From the NCBI GenBank assembly GCA_965601665.1, contig OZ271833.1, forward strand, positions 1,674,001-1,738,000: a stretch of DNA of 64,000 nt. The letters are read 5' to 3'. The DNA comes from JANQNX01 sp965601665 (lineage in GTDB: Bacteria > Pseudomonadota > Gammaproteobacteria > Eutrophobiales > Eutrophobiaceae). Positions 32,255 to 40,465 of the stretch are shown piece by piece (within the stretch, counting starts at the first letter, position 1; every line of letters starts with the position of its first letter). The notes beneath the pieces are model-generated. The model did no database searches, was not told the origin of the DNA, and saw nothing but the letters and a program-made list of their open reading frames with translations. The position numbers and the translations under genes were made by a program.

Positions 32255-32628
32255 CGCTTGTCCTCCATAGTCAGGGTGGCTGGTAATGAGCCACGATGGT
32301 TATTGAGTGGGAATTAGCATAAGCGAAAAATCCGGTTTTGAAAATACGTTTTTTATTGCAGATCTGTGAATTAAAATTTTAAATCAATAACTTACGAGAC
32401 TTTGTTTATTGCCGGCGAGAGCGGATCCGCCTAAGTTTGAACCTTTCTCACGTTGCCTGCCTGGTATTGCTGTCTACACTTAAAATTATGCTTGGTTGTT
32501 CTCCCCGGCAACTAATCACACCTTTATCCCTTCTAGAACGGCCCTCTTCGGAGGGCATTTTTTCGTCAAGAATTCGCGGCTGTCGCCGATACAAGAATAC
32601 TACCCGGCAACGGCTTGATTGGTGCAGC
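32255..32628. other. 374-base gap with a possible small RNA
   Basis: This holds the promoter of the 50-residue gene, and on the plus strand a terminator at 32541-32563 (stem GCCCTC/GAGGGC, loop TTCG, T-run) that is not linked to any gene upstream. TTGCCT (32453) and TACACT (16 bases later) resemble a promoter, so a short RNA of about 80 nt ending at 32563 is possible. The remainder shows nothing. Confidence 0.4.
32541..32563 (+). terminator. Orphan Rho-independent terminator
   Basis: A perfect 6-bp stem (GCCCTC, 32541-32546; GAGGGC, 32551-32556) closed by TTCG and followed by ATTTTTT. There is no plus-strand gene upstream within 8 kb, so it should end a small RNA. It also supports a GGDEF start at 32629, since longer starts would read through it. 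Confidence 0.8.
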
Positions 32629-33711
32629 ATGATCTTCGAATCCCAACTGGAAAAGCATTACTGGTACCTGTATCGCGTGGGCGTGTTGATGTCGATGCTG
32701 TTGCACGCCAGTTTTATTACCTGGTTTAAATACCTCGGCGCCACGCCGCTTGCTATTGGTAACATCGGCAGCTTTGTTGCCTATGGGTTATGCCTGAAGC
32801 TCATCAGTGACAAGCGTTACCTTTCTGTTATCGCGCTCAGTAGCGTTGAACTCATTACGCACAGTATTGCCGCGATTAGCGTTCTTGGCTGGACAGCCGG
32901 CTTCCAGTATTACCTGATTATGTTTATCCCGATCATCTTTGTGTCGGCCAAACGTGCGCAGTGGTTAAAGCTTGCAACGCTGACCGGCATCTTTGCCATA
33001 TACAGTGGCATGTTTATCTACACCAATAACATGCCGCCGCTGGTGATACTCGATAAACACGATTTGTATATGATTCACCTGTTTAACATGGGCGTGTGTT
33101 TTGGTTTCCTGGCCGTGGCCGCGCACCTGTATACACAGTGGGCCGGTGAAAACGAGGTTGACCTGCAAAAGCTGGCCAGCACCGATATGCTCACCGGTTT
33201 ACTCAACCGACGTAAACTCATTGAACTCATCAATTATGAAAGCGGGCGCTATGAGCGTTCTTACAAGGCGTATTCCGTCATCATGGCCGATGTCGATAAC
33301 TTCAAGAATATTAATGATACCTATGGCCACGAAACCGGCGATTACGTACTGGCCACAACCAGTCGTTTAATCGAGCAGATGATCAGAAAGCAGGACAGCG
33401 CTGCCCGCTGGGGTGGTGAGGAATTCCTGGTACTGTGTCTGGAAACCGAGCTGGAGCAGGCCACACAGGTTGCAACCCGTATCCTGAACCAGGTGAACAG
33501 TCACAAGTTTGAATACGACGGCATGTCGTTCACGGTCACGTTATCCATTGGCGTCGCCGAGATTGATGACGAGGAGCAGCCAGAGAAGTGTATTGCCCGT
33601 GCCGATGATGCGTTATACCGCGCCAAGCACGGCGGCAAGAACCAGGTCTGTGTGTCAGGCAAGAAAAAGAAAAAACCCAGGCTGTACCTGGTGCAGCAAA
33701 CGGCAGAGTAA
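32629..33711 (+). CDS. Diguanylate cyclase with a membrane sensor domain
   Basis: A 360-residue protein that should synthesise c-di-GMP. Six hydrophobic helices fill about 14-168. The GGDEF domain follows: ADVDNFKNINDTYGH (220-234) has the metal-binding Asp, and WGGEEF (261-266) is the catalytic signature. The inhibitory I-site RKQD (253-256) lies five residues before GGEEF, so product inhibition is expected. No HAMP or PAS domain is seen. The ATG at 32629 was chosen since the longer frame crosses the terminator at 32541-32563. Confidence 0.9.
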   Translation: MIFESQLEKHYWYLYRVGVLMSMLLHASFITWFKYLGATPLAIGNIGSFVAYGLCLKLISDKRYLSVIALSSVELITHSIAAISVLGWTAGFQYYLIMFIPIIFVSAKRAQWLKLATLTGIFAIYSGMFIYTNNMPPLVILDKHDLYMIHLFNMGVCFGFLAVAAHLYTQWAGENEVDLQKLASTDMLTGLLNRRKLIELINYESGRYERSYKAYSVIMADVDNFKNINDTYGHETGDYVLATTSRLIEQMIRKQDSAARWGGEEFLVLCLETELEQATQVATRILNQVNSHKFEYDGMSFTVTLSIGVAEIDDEEQPEKCIARADDALYRAKHGGKNQVCVSGKKKKKPRLYLVQQTAE

Positions 33712-33760
33712 TCATTGCCGTGGTATCGTTAGGTCATCCAGTTTAAAAAAACTTACCTAG

Positions 33761-34429
33761 ATGTCTGAGCCAGATCCGAAATCACCCGTCGGTGGCGTGC
33801 TAATGTCTGCGCCGTTTGTATTGCTTTGTTTGCTGGGTGGCTGTTTCGGTGGGATGCAGCTGTCTATCGAGGCAGAGCTACGAAATGGCGGCAGGTGGTC
33901 CGTGCCCTCCGGTGTGATGAAAGACGTGTTCTTTCCGGTTGCTATTTATAACAAGTCATCAGGCGAGATTACGACCAGCTCTGCAAGTAAAAAAAATGCC
34001 GCGGCATTATTTGCCAAGGTTGCAGCCAATAATGAGTTAACTTTCCTGCTACCCGAACAGAAAGGTAGATACGGTACAGGCAAGATACATGAGTTAACTG
34101 GTCGTTACCTTGCTACCGATTTGGGAGCAGACAAGCAGCGTATCGAATTACACTGGGATGAGAACGATGATTATTTTGGCGTAACGACCTATACGGCAAG
34201 CAATGCAAGTGTAAAGCAGGAACGGTACGGCAAGGCGGGACCCGGGGTTATGGGAGCTGGCATTGGTCTGGGGCTTGGACTGGTGCTTTTCTTTACGACT
34301 ATTGGCAGGCATCTTCACTATCGACTGAAAACAGTGAAGCCGGGCGCAGTTGCCAGCGTCGCGCATTACGTCATGTGTGTGCTTATTGGTGGCTTCGGCC
34401 TATTTCTTATAATTGGTACCGTCTTGTAG
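33761..34429 (+). CDS. Membrane hypothetical protein (222 aa)
   Basis: A 222-residue protein with an N-terminal hydrophobic helix (about 14-33), a soluble domain of about 125 residues on the far side, and two C-terminal helices (about 163-183 and 201-221). The soluble part is of mixed alpha-beta type; no family recognised. It starts 49 nt after the GGDEF gene and could share its transcript. Confidence 0.6.
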   Translation: MSEPDPKSPVGGVLMSAPFVLLCLLGGCFGGMQLSIEAELRNGGRWSVPSGVMKDVFFPVAIYNKSSGEITTSSASKKNAAALFAKVAANNELTFLLPEQKGRYGTGKIHELTGRYLATDLGADKQRIELHWDENDDYFGVTTYTASNASVKQERYGKAGPGVMGAGIGLGLGLVLFFTTIGRHLHYRLKTVKPGAVASVAHYVMCVLIGGFGLFLIIGTVL

Positions 34430-34439
34430 ACGCTATCTG

Positions 34440-34631
34440 TAATTCTATCTATTTGGCTGAATAATAGTGAACGCTCCCATTATTCGCTGCCAACTGCTCC
34501 TGCGTTGCTCTATCTCGAGAAAGTGTTTCCGACATTCTCTACCTCTTACTTCCCTGTAGTCGTCCCTACATCCATGTAGGTCGTGACTTATTGAGTGCTT
34601 TTTCTAATAGGTTGCACTATTGAAAAAGCAC
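34440..34631. repeat. Intergenic palindromic repeat-like element
   Basis: Inverted repeat CCTACAT-CC-ATGTAGG (34565-34580) with the core CATCCATG, and a larger imperfect hairpin, GTGCTTTTTC (34595-34604) with GAAAAAGCAC (34622-34631), whose inner arms AATAG and CTATT extend it. Short motifs of the type CTCTATCTCGAG and CTCTACCTC recur beside it. The element looks like a dispersed intergenic repeat, and its right arm runs into the last codons of the DUF3365 gene. Confidence 0.5.
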
Positions 34632-35178
34632 CTCTTATATCTCCAACCTTGAAACCGGTGGCGTTATCGTCCGGGTAGACTTCGTTTAACGTTGTTTGTA
34701 CTTCTTCATTCAGTTTATCGCCGTGGCAGGTTAAGCAAAGTGGCTTGGTGGGTATGGCCTTCATGTAGCGATAGCCCGCCTCTGTTTCCTCGGCGTATTC
34801 CATCTTCTTAATGGCTTCACCCTGCGCGAGTCGTTGTTCAAACTGTCGCAATACGGCTTCTTCCCAGGCATCTGGTGCATTGTCCGGGTTACGGTAGCGC
34901 AACGCCGTGCGGCCGACCTGCCAACGATGCGCATCGGAAACGTCTTTCGCGATTTGCGGTGCCTCGATATTACACACCTTGATCGCGCGGCCCGGGCCGC
35001 CCTCGCCCAGCGCGTATTTCAGTTCGGCCATCAGGGCATCGGCAAACATCCTTACTGCCTGGCGTGAATGTATCAACCGTGTATCCACATCGGTGGACAT
35101 GTTCTTGTCGGCAAACACGCTGACCGGTAGCAGCAATGCGGTAATGATGATGGTCAGGCCTAATCGAGTAATACCCAT
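34588..35178 (-). CDS. Tll0287-like DUF3365 haem-binding protein
   Basis: A 196-residue exported protein with a signal peptide (MGITRLGLTIIITALLLPVSVFA). The mature part has the DUF3365 layout: an N-terminal helical region with the VCNIEAPQIA motif, then the haem c attachment sequence CLTCHG near residue 148. It is likely a periplasmic sensor or redox protein. ATG at 35178 chosen for the signal peptide and upstream GGGGAAAG; 21 extra residues upstream are unlikely. The last codons lie in a hairpin repeat. Confidence 0.8.
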   Translation of the reverse strand: MGITRLGLTIIITALLLPVSVFADKNMSTDVDTRLIHSRQAVRMFADALMAELKYALGEGGPGRAIKVCNIEAPQIAKDVSDAHRWQVGRTALRYRNPDNAPDAWEEAVLRQFEQRLAQGEAIKKMEYAEETEAGYRYMKAIPTKPLCLTCHGDKLNEEVQTTLNEVYPDDNATGFKVGDIRGAFSIVQPIRKSTQ

Positions 35179-35209
35179 GTCACTTTCCCCTGCAATTACT
35201 ACGTATAGT

Positions 35210-35395
35210 CTAGACCAGAAATGCATAAACGATATGACCAAAACCGACCATCCAGCTGGTCACGCACAGTTTGAACATAAAGTTACGTTCGTTCAGTTCG
35301 CGCGCCAGCATCGTCGCGACGGCACACACCGTGCCATTTAAAATCCACAGTGATCCCATTAAGTACAAAAACTGCGCGTTACCTAAAAAACTCAT
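35210..35395 (-). CDS. Small membrane protein (61 aa)
   Basis: A 61-residue protein with two hydrophobic helices (about 8-30 and 42-60) joined by the charged loop ARELNERNF. It lies 31 nt upstream of the DUF3365 gene and may be cotranscribed. No family recognised; the hydrophobic character and intact frame support it, but the length leaves doubt. Confidence 0.45.
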   Translation of the reverse strand: MSFLGNAQFLYLMGSLWILNGTVCAVATMLARELNERNFMFKLCVTSWMVGFGHIVYAFLV

Positions 35396-35456
35396 GACAA
35401 CATCGTAGCGTTGTGCGGGTTAAAAATCTAACTTGCCAATGTTTGTGGATGGATAT

Positions 35457-35481
35457 AAAAAAGGCAGGTCAAAGACCTGCC
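35457..35481 (-). terminator. Rho-independent terminator after the OmpA-type gene
   Basis: On the minus strand GGCAGGTC (35481-35474) pairs with GACCTGCC (35470-35463), with a 3-nt loop and a following run of six T. It ends the transcript of the OmpA-type gene. Confidence 0.9.
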
Positions 35482-35506
35482 TTCTTATTGAACAACGTGT
35501 TGTTAT

Positions 35507-36238
35507 TTACCTGGCCAGCAATTCTACGCGGCGGTTTTTCTGGCGACCTTCTTTCGTATCGTTTGATGCGATAGGTTCAGATTCACCACGACCGGATGCA
35601 AACAGGCGGGTTGAAGAAACACCGTTGTTGATCAGGTAGGCCACCACAGACTGTGCACGTTTTTCAGATAGCTTCTGGTTGTAGCTGGCCGCGCCGCTAT
35701 TATCAGTATGGCCGATGACATCGATGTGGTTGCTATTGCTGGCCTTGATGGTGCTTATGGCATCATCCAGGATACGCTTGTCGGCATCGGTCAAGCGGGC
35801 GCTGTTGGTTTCAAACGTGATGTTGGTTAACGACAGTAACAATACCGGGCAACCAGACACATTAACCGTTGTACCAGCCGGGGTGCCTAAACAGGCATCC
35901 AGGTAATCGGGTACACCGTCATTGTCTTCGTCAAGCGCACAACCCATATTGTCAACGGCAACACCTTCAGGCGTGAAAGGACAGTTATCCTTGTTATCAA
36001 CCACGCCGTCAAAATCACTGTCGTCGGCCCAGAAATTACCGTCTGGCGCCGGTTCGGGTGCGGGTTCGCAGGTTTTACCACCCTCAAAGGCTGCCTGCCA
36101 GCAAAGACCGCCGCCTGATTTCCAGATTGTACCGCCACCGGATGTCCAGACGACTTTATCCGCTGCCTGTAACTGTGCACCTGCTGCCAGCAGTACGAGA
36201 AATGAGAAAGACTTTACAACATTAATAGTGTATTTCAT
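35507..36238 (-). CDS. OmpA-family outer-membrane lipid/peptidoglycan-linked protein
   Basis: A 243-residue exported protein with a signal peptide ending AQLQAA. Two copies of a WTSGGGTIW-like motif (31-47) precede thrombospondin type-3 calcium-binding repeats (DSDFDGVVDNKDNCP and DEDNDGVPDYLDACL, about 73-118). The C-terminal OmpA domain (about 135-240) has ITFETNSARL, HTDNSGAASYNQKLSEKRA with D179 and R194 for peptidoglycan binding. No N-terminal barrel is present. The ATG at 36238 is chosen because GAAGAGG lies 6-7 nt upstream. Confidence 0.88.
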   Translation of the reverse strand: MKYTINVVKSFSFLVLLAAGAQLQAADKVVWTSGGGTIWKSGGGLCWQAAFEGGKTCEPAPEPAPDGNFWADDSDFDGVVDNKDNCPFTPEGVAVDNMGCALDEDNDGVPDYLDACLGTPAGTTVNVSGCPVLLLSLTNITFETNSARLTDADKRILDDAISTIKASNSNHIDVIGHTDNSGAASYNQKLSEKRAQSVVAYLINNGVSSTRLFASGRGESEPIASNDTKEGRQKNRRVELLAR

Positions 36239-36351
36239 TGCGAACCTCTTCATGGTTAATCATTTATTCATTCTTGTTGTTACTTACAAACCGCATGGTA
36301 TCTTACAATAAAGATATGTCCGGGACATGACATTGTTCTGTTCCCCTTTGC

Positions 36352-36378
36352 TAAAGATCAGGGAAAAATAGCCGCTAA
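36352..36378 (+). promoter_or_regulatory. Candidate sigma-28 (FliA) promoter
   Basis: TAAAGATC (36352-36359), an 11-nt spacer and GCCGCTAA (36371-36378) agree with the flagellar sigma-28 consensus TAAAGTTT-N11-GCCGATAA at 6 of 8 and 7 of 8 bases. It lies about 55 nt before the start of the PilZ gene, the right distance and strand. Confidence 0.6.
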
Positions 36379-36437
36379 GTAGACATACCCCTCTGTTTTC
36401 ATATTTTTCATTTTTTATATAACGAGGAGAATGGTGC

Positions 36438-37091
36438 ATGGCCGAGGCCGCAACCAGTACATTCGGTCAACATGTCAATATCGAGCCGGGACTACAAGTC
36501 TCACTCAACATTGATGGTCACGACGGCAAGGTAAAGAGCCAGGTGGTTGGTCTGATACCCGGTGAATTCCTTGTGCTTACTGCACCTATCGGTGTGTCCG
36601 GCATCCGTGAACAGCTCGGTGAAGGTAACAAGGTTACCGTGCGCTACGTCTACAACGGCTTCGTGTACGGGTTTGAAACACAAATCATGACGCTGATCAC
36701 CAGGCCGCGGACGATGATGATCATCTATTATCCGCAAAAATCTGCCAGCGTGACGTTACGCAAGTCGGAGCGGGTGAACTGTTTTATTAACTGCACGCTG
36801 ACGATCGAAAACGAGGAATACTGTGGCACGATCATGGATATCAGCCAGTGCGGCTGTCGCTGTTTAATCCCTTTGTTGCCAGAGAAAACATATCGTCAAG
36901 TCGAGAAAGACAGTATCGAGGCGAAACTGTCGTTTACCGCACCCAATGATAAAAACGAACTGGAACTCAATGTACGTATTGTCAACCATACCATCGACGG
37001 GGCAGCATCAAAGCTGGGTGTGGGCTATAACGAACCGGATGAGGTAACGGCAACACGTATCAGGAAGCTGTGCGAATTCCTGGATAGATAA
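36438..37091 (+). CDS. PilZ-domain protein, YcgR-like flagellar brake
   Basis: A 217-residue c-di-GMP effector. The N-terminal domain (about 10-110) follows YcgR-N, and the C-terminal PilZ domain carries the binding motifs RKSER (108-112, R-x3-R) and DISQCG (about 135-140, the DxSxxG type). YcgR-type proteins slow the flagellar motor when c-di-GMP is high. GAGGAG lies at 36424-36429. A sigma-28-like promoter stands upstream, which ties it to flagellar regulation, although no flagellar gene is in the window. A diguanylate cyclase is encoded 3 kb upstream. Confidence 0.85.
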   Translation: MAEAATSTFGQHVNIEPGLQVSLNIDGHDGKVKSQVVGLIPGEFLVLTAPIGVSGIREQLGEGNKVTVRYVYNGFVYGFETQIMTLITRPRTMMIIYYPQKSASVTLRKSERVNCFINCTLTIENEEYCGTIMDISQCGCRCLIPLLPEKTYRQVEKDSIEAKLSFTAPNDKNELELNVRIVNHTIDGAASKLGVGYNEPDEVTATRIRKLCEFLDR

Positions 37092-37102
37092 CAGGGAGTG
37101 AA

Positions 37103-37474
37103 TCAGGCGACGTGTAAGTGCCGTTGATCGGTGTGCGCGTCATAGACATCATAAAGCCCGTCGATGTAAGGCAGCAGTCCTTTATCCAGCCAGATACCAT
37201 GGCAAGACTGGCAGTAATCAACAAACACCGGGTGTGATTCGCCGTGTTTTACTTTTAGCATTTGTTGATCACACTGCGGGCAGGGGCGGACATCATGACA
37301 ACGTCGTCGGGGTAAAGCATCCTTGCTATTATGCATTTCATGGCGACCTTCAATGATAGCCAGCTTCCTTTCACTCAAGTATACCCCTTTGCAATCCATG
37401 CAAAGCTGTACGGCGACTCCTTCATAATAGCGCGTTTCCAATTCCCTGCGACAGTGTGTACAGCTTGATTTCAT
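37103..37474 (-). CDS. Zinc-ribbon protein with two TFIIB-type zinc fingers
   Basis: A 123-residue soluble protein. CTHCRRELETRYYEG...CMDCKGVYLSERKL (5-37) and CPQCDQQM...CQSCHGIWLDKGLL (about 65-100) are two zf-TFIIB (PF13453) modules: each has paired CxxC and the GIW/GVY-L segment. The ATG at 37474 puts a typical Cys-rich N-terminus at the start, with GGAAAG upstream; 18 extra residues exist upstream in the frame. A related, membrane-attached protein is encoded at 18574. Function unknown. Confidence 0.75.
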   Translation of the reverse strand: MKSSCTHCRRELETRYYEGVAVQLCMDCKGVYLSERKLAIIEGRHEMHNSKDALPRRRCHDVRPCPQCDQQMLKVKHGESHPVFVDYCQSCHGIWLDKGLLPYIDGLYDVYDAHTDQRHLHVA

Positions 37475-37577
37475 CGTCTTTCCGTATAAAAACCTCGTCC
37501 TGTAAAAGGGTATCGGAAATCGCGGCAAGGACTTTAAGATTTATTTAAGTTAGCGGGTGACGAGCAGAGACAGGCAC

Positions 37578-39236
37578 CTAATCTGGCTGGAGCCAGCGCC
37601 ATACCTGGTTGCTTGCCTGCATACCGGTTCGATACAGGTACCATTGTGCGCTAATGGCCAGGGACAAGGTGTCTGAGCCGGATAGCGGCAGTTTGAAGTC
37701 CGGCTGTAAGCAGCGTGCCGCGTTAATGCCCATCCATTCCTGGCGACAGTGTCGGAGCACATGGTCGCTAAGGCTCTTTTCCATGGCAACGTTGTCGCTG
37801 ATGTCGTGCAACACCCCGTCCAGTGTCAACAGCACTTTCCTGAATAACATCATAGAGGATGAAAACCGCACGCCCAGTAATAACATGTCATCGGTTAATG
37901 CCAGTACATCGTCCATCGTCGGTAGTTGATACAGGTTCAGCGAATAAACGAAGTCGTGCACGTGTTGCTTCAATTCAGCGAGTTTGCTTTTTGATAGCCT
38001 GTTTTGGGCCAAACCGGTGAGGGTATGCACCAGCATGGCTTCATCCCGCAGGTATAGCGACAGCAACAACAGGATAATCCGGCGCCGTTCTTCCAGCCCA
38101 AGGCGACCGGTTAAGGCCCAGTCATAGAGGATGACATGCTGTTGCTCTTGATCCACGTAAACATTGCCAGCATGCGGATCGGCATGAAACAAGACATCTT
38201 CATCGCTTGAGAATAACGGTATAGCCACCAGTGCCTCGACGATTTGTGCCACCAACTGCTCACGCTGCTTGTTATTGTTTCGATGCGCGGTTGTTGCCTT
38301 ATGACCGGGCTCATAACTCATCGCCGTAATCGTTTCTGCCGAAAGTGACTCGATCAGTTGCGGGATACGTAGATCGTCTATCGCAGCATAACGCTGTGCC
38401 GCTTCCCTGAGATTGGCCTGCTCGGTTTGTGTATCCAGTTCCTGTTGTAGCACATTGGCGATCTCGGCAAAGGTTTCACCGAGATTAACGTCAGCCAGGA
38501 CATGTGCGCGTTGCTGATCCAGGTAATCAGCCATGCCCTGCAATAGCCGCATCTCTTCATTAAAGTTGGCTTCGATATGCGGCTTGATCACCTTGAACAC
38601 ACCTTGCTCGCGCTTGCCGGTTTCAGGGTTAAGCCAGCTAAAGCGTAACAGCGCACAAACGCTGGCCTCTGCATAAATGCCTGCAGCTATCTTTACCTTG
38701 CCTGTCTTGAGTTTGTTTGCAAGCTGTTGTTCTATTTGCTCACGGATCTCGCTATAGCTGGTATCGTGGATATCATTTTCCAATTGCGTTAGCTCGGCTC
38801 GCAGTTGCGGATGCAGGTTGCGATTGCGAGCAATGACCTGCCCGAGTTTTTGCAGGCTGGGCATTTGCGCAACGAAGCTGACCAGTCTTTTTTCCAACGG
38901 TGTGTCGTCGGCGATTAATAACTGGTCCAACAGCTTCGGTAACAGGCGTTTGATTGACAGGTGTCCGCCGATGTAAGCGACCGCCTCGCGCACTATCGGC
39001 TTCCAGTCGGCATAGATTTCGGGCACCAGCTCTTCTACGGGTAACTGCTGTGCCAGAAGATTACCCAGTGGCATGCGCATCGCCTCAAGGTCAACGTCTT
39101 GCAGTAACCTTTGTAAATCCTGTTTACGTTCGGCAAGCGTGCCTTCAGCCTTCGTGACAGTGTCAATGATCGCGGTTAACTGTTGCTCATTGAACAACGG
39201 TCGCAGTTCGTTTAGTAATTTCAGGTTATTCAGCAT
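37578..39236 (-). CDS. Divergent ABC1/AarF (UbiB-like) atypical kinase
   Basis: A 552-residue protein of the ABC1/UbiB family, usually involved in ubiquinone synthesis or lipid handling. The nucleotide-binding half is recognisable: VFKVIKP (213-219) with the lysine, HADPHAGNVYVD (351-362) and the metal-binding Asp in ILYDW (D372). The KxGQ helix and the Ala-rich loop of typical UbiB proteins are replaced by GIYAEASVCALL (186-197). No C-terminal membrane hairpin is obvious. Its ATG at 39236 overlaps the hemerythrin gene by 11 nt, so the two are co-translated. Confidence 0.78.
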   Translation of the reverse strand: MLNNLKLLNELRPLFNEQQLTAIIDTVTKAEGTLAERKQDLQRLLQDVDLEAMRMPLGNLLAQQLPVEELVPEIYADWKPIVREAVAYIGGHLSIKRLLPKLLDQLLIADDTPLEKRLVSFVAQMPSLQKLGQVIARNRNLHPQLRAELTQLENDIHDTSYSEIREQIEQQLANKLKTGKVKIAAGIYAEASVCALLRFSWLNPETGKREQGVFKVIKPHIEANFNEEMRLLQGMADYLDQQRAHVLADVNLGETFAEIANVLQQELDTQTEQANLREAAQRYAAIDDLRIPQLIESLSAETITAMSYEPGHKATTAHRNNNKQREQLVAQIVEALVAIPLFSSDEDVLFHADPHAGNVYVDQEQQHVILYDWALTGRLGLEERRRIILLLLSLYLRDEAMLVHTLTGLAQNRLSKSKLAELKQHVHDFVYSLNLYQLPTMDDVLALTDDMLLLGVRFSSSMMLFRKVLLTLDGVLHDISDNVAMEKSLSDHVLRHCRQEWMGINAARCLQPDFKLPLSGSDTLSLAISAQWYLYRTGMQASNQVWRWLQPD

Positions 39237-39729
39237 GGGCAACAGCGGCCTTAACCTCGGCCCACGTGAACTTGATATCAGAGGCAAGAAACTTCAGTGC
39301 CTGTTCGTCCAGCTGCTGTTCCAGGTCTTTCAGCATGGCGGTTTCTTCCCGGTCCTCGTGGTGTTCGTTCAGGCCTTTCAGTGTTTTTTGCTTGTCGATC
39401 AGCGCAATGATATTGCGACGTAAATCGGAGTCCGATAAGTCCTGTTGCATCAACCATTCCAGGTCGTGCCTGGTATCCTGCATAAACTTTTCCAGTTTTT
39501 CGTGTTCCTGCCTGTACAGCGATACGTCCCAGCGTGATTCACGCTCGATCTTTTCAAATAGTGGAAAAAGGTATTGTTCCTCGATTTGGATATGTGATCG
39601 CTGGCAATCCATGTAGTGTTTTAACCAGAGTTGCGCCTCGTCAAACGCGCCCTGCACCAACGCCTCCTGGTGGCGGGCAAACAGTTCGCGCAGATCGAGA
39701 TGTTGTTGATGGATTAATGCTACAAGCAT
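39226..39729 (-). CDS. Hemerythrin-domain (HHE) protein
   Basis: A 167-residue four-helix protein that should bind a di-iron centre. Candidate ligands are H7/H10, H46 with E50 (HIQIEEQYLFP), H76 and H122/H123 with E nearby (LNEHHEDREETAML), which matches the HHE cation-binding pattern. It may sense or buffer oxygen or nitric oxide. It overlaps the UbiB-like gene by 11 nt. Confidence 0.82.
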   Translation of the reverse strand: MLVALIHQQHLDLRELFARHQEALVQGAFDEAQLWLKHYMDCQRSHIQIEEQYLFPLFEKIERESRWDVSLYRQEHEKLEKFMQDTRHDLEWLMQQDLSDSDLRRNIIALIDKQKTLKGLNEHHEDREETAMLKDLEQQLDEQALKFLASDIKFTWAEVKAAVAHAE

Positions 39730-39762
39730 GTTTAACAGTATAGAGAATAGAAACAGCAGGAT

Positions 39763-40302
39763 TTACGAAATGCTGGTCTGGTTTTTGACTGCTCGCTGCT
39801 CGCGAGTTCTTAACCAGGTTTGCTGCACGATGTAGGCATCGTAACTGGCACGATGGCGTTGCAGGTTTAACTCTTTCAATACAGCTGCCTTGGTGACGTG
39901 CCAGGAAGCCATTTGTTCTTCGGTGAGGATCAGTTCCAGCTGGCTGGTCGTGAAGGCCGGGATCAGGCTGCAATCATCGAACAGTTTTAAAATCCAGGGT
40001 TTATCCACGACCCAGCCATCGGTATAGGCGGTCTTCCCTTCCAGTAACAAATTCAGCTCGGTGGCCACCAGTTCCAGCGGTTTTCCGTGTTCGTGCAAGG
40101 TTTCGCGCGAAATGTTGTGTACCTTTTCGGCATTTTTGTCCCAGTATATCCAGTCTGGTTCGGGCATAACCAGCGTGCAGTATTTCTCACCGGTATCCAA
40201 TGCCACGCCGATCTCGATCGGGTAACTATGCGGACCAAAGCCGGATGCCTCGACATCGATAATCGTGGGTAAATTGGTGAGTCTATTTACAGGCATCGGC
40301 AT
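39763..40302 (-). CDS. DEDDh-type 3'-5' exonuclease-like protein
   Basis: A 179-residue protein. IIDVEASG gives D16 and E18, KNAEKVHNISRETL is the typical Exo II region, D95 or D100 the third acid, and HRASYDA (H150 and D155) the Exo III motif. It fits the RNase T/exonuclease superfamily used in RNA maturation or DNA trimming. No ribosome-binding site is obvious before the ATG at 40302; the in-frame ATG at 40296 is an alternative. Confidence 0.82.
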   Translation of the reverse strand: MPMPVNRLTNLPTIIDVEASGFGPHSYPIEIGVALDTGEKYCTLVMPEPDWIYWDKNAEKVHNISRETLHEHGKPLELVATELNLLLEGKTAYTDGWVVDKPWILKLFDDCSLIPAFTTSQLELILTEEQMASWHVTKAAVLKELNLQRHRASYDAYIVQQTWLRTREQRAVKNQTSIS

Positions 40303-40465
40303 CTATTATTGTTGTTATGAACAACAGGGTGCAACAGTCATGGATTTACAAGGTCATCATGCTACTCGTCTGCGTTCCATTCTAGCATTAATCGTGATAA
40401 CACGATGACCAGGCAGCCATGTTTGCGGGCCAGGGCGACGCACTGCATCGCCATGGCTGAAGAGT

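Noticed and set aside
40367..40459. 30-codon minus-strand frame between the exonuclease and zinc-ribbon genes
   Set aside because: No ribosome-binding site and no membrane or motif character; too short to support.
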